A stretch of 5,763 nt of DNA from Halothece sp. MAG (GTDB lineage Bacteria > Cyanobacteriota > Cyanobacteriia > Cyanobacteriales > Rubidibacteraceae), in contig JAHEOB010000063.1 in the NCBI GenBank assembly GCA_018610095.1, forward strand, positions 1 to 5,763, written 5' to 3'. The notes beneath the pieces were generated by a model. It had not been told where the DNA came from. It did no database searches and saw only the letters and a program-made list of their open reading frames with translations. Numbering within the stretch: the first letter of the stretch is position 1; each line of letters starts with the position of its first letter. The position numbers were made by a program, and so were the translations under genes. Shown here one piece after another: positions 4,550 to 5,763 of this stretch.

Positions 4550-5763
4550 TATCCGTCTAATTCTCCTTCCATTGCCACTATTGTGGCATTTTCCGTTGAC
4601 TCACGAAACTCGGTTAAACTAATTTGATTTAACAGCGCGATCGCGGCTAAAATAACCAACGCTTCTAAACCAAACACTAACGCATAAGCAAATATTGGGG
4701 TATTAAATAAGGCTTTACCCAAATCTAAAATGGTTCCTCCCAACACGGTAGCACTAGCACGAGATAGAGCTTGCGCTAATCCCCAAGCCCCAATAAAGGT
4801 TCCTGCTGTTTTCGCAGCGGTAAAATCAAGCATTAAATTAATGGCACCAGTGGTGGTTAATCCGGCAGCTAACCCAAATAACAAGACGGCTAATTTCAGC
4901 ACTAGACTTTGTTCAGTGAAACCAGCGAGAACTATTAAGATAAAAGTAGCAGCTACCAATAAACAACCAAGGCGAGTGGTTCGCTGTTTTCCTAAACGGG
5001 GAATGACAAAAAAGCCACTGCTACTATAACCCAGTAAAATTCCAATGCCCCACCAAGCATTGAGGCGAGTTGTTTCTGCAATGGGCATATTAAATACTTC
5101 GCCACCGTAGGGTTCTAAAACTGCCTCCTGCATAAATAAGCTAAGGGTGATCATTGCTAGAAAACAAAAAAATAAGCCTGTTTGCCGACTGGCAGTTAGA
5201 ATCCGGATGGCTCGCCCCAGGGTTACTTGATCTTCTCTTTGATCAAAATTAGAACGATTGGTAAAACGAGAGTACTTTTTCTCAATTCCCCAAGTTGCGA
5301 TAAAAGCAAAGGCAATCACCACCAAAGGAGCTAGTACAAATAAAATATTAAGTGGTACTCGTAGCGTCTCAATCGGGGTGGGAATCACCATTTCATCGTT
5401 TAACAATAAACTGCCCACATTAGCACTCCAACTCACCCCATCTTGTTGTAATGTATCGAGAAAAATCCCACCAGAAATACCACCAATAACAATGCCAACC
5501 ATTAACATTGACCAAGTAATCCCTACTAATTTGGAGCGATTATCATCGTCGGAAACATCCACCAGCATTGCTGTAAAGGGGGTGGAACTGGAACTTAATG
5601 CTAATCCATAAATGATAAATAAGACTGCTAAAACGCCTGTCAATAAAAGTGTTTCAGGGCCGAGAAACCAACCATCGGCTTGGCGAACCGTTTCTCCCAG
5701 CGACCAAACAAATTGCAGAATAATAAAGACCACAATGCTAAAGGTAATGGTTCCCAACCAAAC
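4549..5763 (-). CDS. PucC/BCD-family MFS transporter, N-terminus beyond window
   Basis: The visible 404 residues are most of a polytopic membrane protein of the PucC (bacteriochlorophyll delivery, BCD) branch of the major facilitator superfamily. Evidence is the block SSTPFTAMLVDVSDDDNRSK (visible residues 60-79, counting from the window edge), the EPYGGEVFN motif (217-225) followed by TTRLNAWWGIG, and AGTFIGAWGLAQALSRA (320-336). About nine or ten hydrophobic helices are seen. The frame is open to the window edge, reading V-W-L-G-T, so the TTG at 5757 is not a start and roughly the first 70-90 residues lie outside. PucC relatives in purple bacteria help assemble light-harvesting complexes, and cyanobacterial members are thought to act in chlorophyll handling. 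That role is family-based and unproven here. It is the upstream partner of the phosphatase gene, so the operon promoter is off-window. Confidence 0.88.
   Translation of the reverse strand, partial: VWLGTITFSIVVFIILQFVWSLGETVRQADGWFLGPETLLLTGVLAVLFIIYGLALSSSSTPFTAMLVDVSDDDNRSKLVGITWSMLMVGIVIGGISGGIFLDTLQQDGVSWSANVGSLLLNDEMVIPTPIETLRVPLNILFVLAPLVVIAFAFIATWGIEKKYSRFTNRSNFDQREDQVTLGRAIRILTASRQTGLFFCFLAMITLSLFMQEAVLEPYGGEVFNMPIAETTRLNAWWGIGILLGYSSSGFFVIPRLGKQRTTRLGCLLVAATFILIVLAGFTEQSLVLKLAVLLFGLAAGLTTTGAINLMLDFTAAKTAGTFIGAWGLAQALSRASATVLGGTILDLGKALFNTPIFAYALVFGLEALVILAAIALLNQISLTEFRESTENATIVAMEGELDG
4637..4644. repeat. HIP1 octamer
   Basis: GCGATCGC inside the 3' part of the PucC-like gene. Confidence 0.85.

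Noticed and set aside
5755..5757. TTG as the start of the PucC-like gene
   Set aside because: The frame stays open to the window edge with family-typical residues (V-W before L-G-T), and PucC-like proteins have at least one more helix upstream. The gene is truncated by the window.

Overview
The window reads as chromosomal DNA from a cyanobacterium. Four perfect copies of the cyanobacterial HIP1 octamer GCGATCGC (near 862, 1583, 3524 and 4637) occur in under 6 kb, where about 0.1 would be expected by chance. The gene set is also cyanobacterial in style: a 3-PGA-type ADP-glucose pyrophosphorylase (glgC), a PucC/BCD-family membrane protein, and a CAX-type calcium/proton exchanger. The genus cannot be fixed from the sequence alone.

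Layout. The left end (plus strand) holds the last 94 codons of a calcium/proton exchanger (1-285). After a 135-nt gap comes a complete MOT1-family molybdate/sulfate-type transporter (421-1563). Bases 1564-2098 form a 535-nt non-coding stretch between this gene and the convergent glgC. It is rich in inverted repeats: a 97-nt three-way-junction-like element, a 45-nt hairpin, a 14-bp perfect palindrome, and a strong intrinsic terminator facing the plus strand. The rest lies on the minus strand: glgC (2099-3391, from an ATG with a good ribosome-binding site), an intergenic region with a possible glgC promoter, tRNA-Thr(CGU) (3610-3680), an inositol-monophosphatase-family gene (3719-4549), and a PucC/BCD-family major facilitator protein (4549-5763). 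The last of these runs off the right edge, so its N-terminus is missing.

How the parts relate. The PucC-like gene and the phosphatase overlap by one base (TAATG), so they are almost certainly one translationally coupled transcription unit. The tRNA follows 38 nt later with its own TATAAT box. glgC makes ADP-glucose for glycogen synthesis and appears to be transcribed separately. The two plus-strand transporters handle ions and may be co-transcribed, although no strong promoter or terminator is visible between them.

No mobile element, CRISPR array, prophage or defence locus is present, and the protein-coding genes look ordinary. The only part the genes do not explain is the 1564-2098 intergenic region. 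It could encode a plus-strand non-coding RNA of about 350 nt ending at the terminator near 2042. This is inferred from repeats and the terminator only, without expression or conservation data.
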